This document shows, piece after piece, positions 60,939-64,000 of a DNA stretch of 64,000 bases. Numbering within the stretch: the stretch's first letter is position 1; each line of letters begins with the position of its first letter. Origin of the DNA: Klebsormidium nitens (taxonomy: Eukaryota; Streptophyta; Klebsormidiophyceae; Klebsormidiales; Klebsormidiaceae); the NCBI GenBank assembly GCA_000708835.1, contig DF236951.1, positions 124,101 to 188,100 on the forward strand. Reading direction: 5' to 3'. The notes under the pieces were generated by a model that did not search any database, was not told where the DNA came from, and worked only from the letters and a program-made list of their open reading frames with translations. The position numbers and the translations under genes were made by a program.

Positions 60939-62068
60939 AACCCCTTGCATCGCGAAATATGAGGCCCTCGGGGGCGAAGTTTTTGTCCGGAAGAGTTACT
61001 TTTGACCTGCTCGCGCCACTTGCCTGCACGTCTGACCTGAGATCATCATTGAAATATGCGTGCATCCGTCAGGCGAGATTTAGATCAGTCAATAGGAGAG
61101 GGTGTTCGACCGTTACGTCGCTTACCGTTGCGGAATTTCTTTACAAACTTGTCTTAGTTCGAAGTAAACTTAAGCTACTGGGAGGATAGGTACGGAAGTA
61201 GCAGGGTTGATCGAAGACCGGTCAAGTTGAGTGGGACTGCAGTTTTAGCGTGGCTTTTTCACGTAATTATTGGAGCCGCCTTGAGACTTTTTATTTTAGT
61301 GCTGGTTGGTTGTTGAGTACTTTGAAAACTGCTTTAGCTGACGTTTAATAGATCCATCGCTAGTTTAGCTTCTTACGTTTGAGCCTCATACCGGTAATCA
61401 AAGGAGTCTCTAACAATTTAACCTGATCTTCAGTCGTCCGTAGTTCAGGTTTCGTAGTGAGGTGAAGTTACATTTTCAAAAGGCACCAGGCCACGTTTTT
61501 GGTCTTCAAACCGCGGTTGGGGTGGATGTACTCCAACAGAGGCCTGATCTTTTATCATGTTGAGCATTTGCATATCGTTGCTCTTGCTTATCATTCTTCT
61601 TCAGCATTGCGCCGGGGCCGCTGAGCATGTACAGGCCACTTAACTTGCATGCAAAGATTGTCATTGCGTTTCATGCATACCTACGTGCAGGCCCCGCTTG
61701 CATTTACCGACTCACACTGAGCAAATGCCTGAGTTTGATCATGCACCGGCTTTACATATGTGCCGAACAAAATGCCATATGCACACAACGTCGGAGGATT
61801 TGTGCAAGATGCATCATGTCACTACCGGCGGGCCTGATGTTGGGCGCGGCAAGGTTCTTTGGACAACGTTATTGAGCTGCTCGTATATGAGGTGCATTGC
61901 CCTAGTATAGCTCATAACCCTGCAACAATTGCTCATGATACGTCGAAATCACTCTTGAATTCCGGTTGGATAACATAATCTCATCAAGTAGCCCATGCAC
62001 CGGCCGGCGGGATTGATGCTCTGCCGAGACACAGGACAACGCGAACGTAGCCAGGAGCCTAAGCGGCA
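60939..62068. other. Non-coding region after the MscS-like gene
   Basis: 1.1 kb. The first part is the expected 3' UTR, T-rich with several TTTA words. Around 61820-61870 and 61995-62040 are two loosely similar segments (CCGGCGGG..TGATG..) that hint at a decayed duplication. No gene was recognised. Confidence 0.4.
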
Positions 62069-62502
62069 ATGGGGTTCACGTCCTGCTGCGCCGCGTGCGG
62101 CCTCAAGCACGCCAGTGACCCGCTCATGGCGACAGTTGCCAGAACAAGTGGCGCCCAAGAGTCGCCGCCACCACGGGCAATACCAACGGCAAACCTTCCG
62201 GCCGCGGTGCCAGCTGTCACCACTCAAGCTGCTCAGAGGAGAGTCCCAACTGATACGAGCAAAAAGGGGAGACAGTTTGGCAAGTACAGGTGTCCTCAGT
62301 GCCGCAGGTTCTGGATGAGCTGTAAAGTTGGGAGGGCATGGGGCAGCAGTGTCAGGTGTGCAAAATCAATTTGCACCCCTTCGCGCTGAACGAGCTGCTG
62401 AAGCGCACGGAAAAGATTGACACTACGAGAAAGCACCCTCAGCATCTGTGTGAGAAATGTAGGCTGCTTGGCTATAGCTGCCGCGATTACTGTTCAGAAT
62501 GA
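62069..62502 (+). CDS. 3CxxC/ZAR1-like zinc-ribbon protein with apparent 1-base frameshift
   Basis: Intronless frame beginning MGFTSCCAACGLKH, then a Ser/Pro/Ala-rich middle, then FGKYRCPQCRRFWMS, the start of a 3CxxC zinc ribbon. In that frame the text then degenerates and stops at about 62389. From about 62328 a different frame carries the rest of the domain: GQQCQVCKINLHPFAL, then KHPQHLCEKCRLLGYSC and a stop at 62500-62502. One missing base near TGTAAAG (62321-62327) would join both into ~144 aa with the expected CxxC pairs. So this is either a recent pseudogene or a sequence error. RNA-binding by ZAR1-type zinc fingers is known for the family; the function here is unknown. Too little room exists for a normal intron. 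Confidence 0.55.
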
Positions 62503-63313
62503 TTCACAAGCACTGAGTGTCGATTTAAGCTGGCCAGATAGTCAAGAACGCAAGTCTGGGTGGAGAAATTGTGGAGACAGGCTCGCTGATAGGAAAACAG
62601 TATATGGAGAGAAACTGGGCAGGGGAAAAGACGTAAGATCGAAAGAGATTGTCATAACGGGCAGCACGAAGATTCTGAATCGTTTCCATCCTATGTCAAG
62701 GGAATGTCCACAGTCTCAATCCAGATGTCGGGTACACGCTTCGGCCACTGCCGAACAATCAGACTTCCACCTTCTAAAATTGTACAGGGTATCAAGTTCT
62801 ACTTAAGAACACTTTGAGTATATCAGAATGTATTGTGGCATGCAGTATCACTGACCGGGCGATCTTCGGCCCGCAGCTTGAGGTCTTCAACTCTTGTATG
62901 TACTTGTGCCAACTTGTGCCGGTGGCAGACGCGCGGTATAATATTGCAGCTGTAGGCTTCCGTGATGCGAGGGGGGGCTTCCCATGCAAAGTGAAAGCGG
63001 CCTTAATTGTATAGCAGCATAGCGGCATGCGTTTCACGACTCCAATGATCCCCCCGTATGTTTACTGCTTGCATATTGGACGCTTGGCGAGAGCTAGAAA
63101 ATTCTTCGTAATTACATATATTGACAGATATATACGCTGCAGGACACGTCAGGTATTACAACACTGAGTTTTACTCAAGGCTACTTTTGACTATGTATGG
63201 CTCCGCTCTAGCTTATCGTATCCCGTTCCAACATCCAAAAATTACTGTTACGCTAAACTACTTGATTCGCGCATTAACCCGCCCCCGGCCAGCGAGAACT
63301 CAACCGACCAAAC
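62503..63313. other. Non-coding region before the SDR-like gene
   Basis: About 0.8 kb, AT-rich with TATATA words near 63115-63135. It contains the 3' UTR of the minus-strand gene. No coding frame was recognised. Confidence 0.4.
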
Positions 63314-64000
63314 TCAAGCTTCCACCCGACCGCTCTCCGCTATGTACTTAAGGACGGACCGCCCCTCGGGAACAGACCACCCGAGCTCTTTCTCCGCCAG
63401 CCCCGAGCTATACTGGTTGGTCAGCGAAAAGGCCCACGCCAGAAAAGGGCCCCAAACTACGGACGCCTCCTCGAACGAAACACTTTGCACCTGGGACAAG
63501 GAAAGCCGCTGCGCGATCGCCTCGGCGATCTTTTTCCCGGTCATTCCCGTGTCGTATTTGTCGCCCAGATGGAAAATGGTACCTGCAACCGAGGATCGGA
63601 CACGTGGTCAGTGCGATCTGATGGCATGGCTGGCAGAGCGTTCGCTAGCAAAGAACGTCGGGTTAATTGCTTGATGATTATCGAGGAAAAGGCGTGCTCT
63701 CAGTACCGTTTCCATTGCGCGAGTGGCTTCGAGACAAGGTCAACCGAAGCAAACGCGACGCTTTCCACTTCAGAACAAAGCGAGAATGAGTTGCGCAGAA
63801 CGCATCAAAGCCGCCTTGAGATGGTAGAATCAGGCCTCCAACCAAGCCTGTCGGCCAGAACGTACTGCTCATAACGAGACCCTTTTTAACTTGCTCTTGA
63901 GCGATGAGAGCCCTTTCATTCAAGTACTCAGCATGAACCACTAAACGCGCACCTGGCGTGAAAGGCTTCTCCACAGCCAAGACGAACGCGGCCGCCACGT
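63314..64000 (-). CDS. NAD(P)-binding SDR/epimerase-like protein, C-terminal part (5' end outside window)
   Basis: Two exons are visible: one running in from the window edge to 63953, and 63582-63314. The first reads VAAAFVLAVEKPFTPG, the segment that follows the HVDDLA-type stretch of extended/atypical short-chain dehydrogenases. The second continues IFHLGDKYDTGMTGKKIAEAI, then SSGLAEKELGWSVPEGRSV, the usual end of NAD(P)-binding epimerase-like proteins (new fold contact, then AxxELGW). The catalytic YxxxK and the glycine-rich cofactor loop would lie beyond the window, so substrate and class cannot be told. Confidence 0.7.

Noticed and set aside
61820-62040. Possible duplicated element (CCGGCGGG..TGATG.. 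twice)
   Set aside because: Similarity is short and loose, without defined ends or target duplications.
1-64000. Bacterial origin or contamination (cysK-, obg- and mscS-like genes)
   Set aside because: All three have many introns, organelle-type leaders or plant-type extra domains, and sit among clear eukaryotic genes.
1-64000. CRISPR arrays, rRNA, tRNA or prokaryotic defence systems
   Set aside because: No regular short repeat-spacer pattern, rRNA segment or cloverleaf with A/B boxes was recognised by eye. A tRNAscan-SE and Infernal run would be decisive for small RNAs.

Overview
This is nuclear DNA of a photosynthetic eukaryote. Every substantial gene is split by many short GT-AG introns. 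Plant-type plastid proteins (a cysteine synthase with a transit peptide, HCF101) and a plant-type MscS-like channel sit beside genes for motile cilia (CFAP52, IFT74, an FSIP1-like protein). Plastid plus cilia, moderate GC and this channel type point to a streptophyte green alga. A Klebsormidium-like charophyte is my best guess, but that is inference. I rebuilt the gene models by hand from splice sites, reading-frame continuity and remembered protein families. Exon phases close exactly in almost all of them.

Layout. 128-680: G-rich element with ~48-bp terminal inverted repeats and a TAA duplication (Tourist-like MITE candidate). 1218-4273 (-): plastid O-acetylserine(thiol)lyase. 4764-8367 (+): Obg-family GTPase with a large insertion in its Obg fold. 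9071-11740 (-): ER-anchored UBC6/UBC34-type E2. 12852-16734 (+): RRM + RS + coiled-coil protein. 17060-20170 (-): FSIP1-like protein. 21012-26524 (+): CFAP52. 27527-33193 (+): HCF101. 34995-36137 (+): unknown polar protein. 37309-42671 (-): IFT74, first exon unresolved. 43808-46914 (+): gamma-SNAP. 47780-51368 (-): ARPC1. 52142-60938 (+): MscS-like channel. 62069-62502 (+): 3CxxC/ZAR1-like zinc-ribbon ORF with an apparent frameshift. 63314-64000 (-): 3' part of an NAD(P)-binding SDR-like gene running off the window.

Organisation. Five pairs are head to head across 0.5-1.1 kb: OASTL/Obg, UBC/RRM, FSIP1-like/CFAP52, IFT74/gamma-SNAP and ARPC1/MSL. Their upstream DNA may act as shared promoters. 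The FSIP1-like/CFAP52 pair is notable because both products belong to the motile-cilium world, and IFT74 lies 11 kb beyond CFAP52's far neighbour HCF101. There is no prokaryotic-style operon, CRISPR array, rRNA or recognisable tRNA.

Most unusual structure: the intron before the pore-domain exon of the MscS-like gene holds a regular ~136-bp tandem array. Each unit repeats the intron's 3' end plus the first ~45 bases of the next exon. Only the last copy is intact; the others carry a frameshift, a lost AG or an in-frame stop, so they look like decoy splice acceptors. Other points: two GC-AG introns, several 27-28-base micro-exons, a possible poison/cassette exon in the channel gene, and a 14-bp inverted repeat inside the ciliary divergent promoter.
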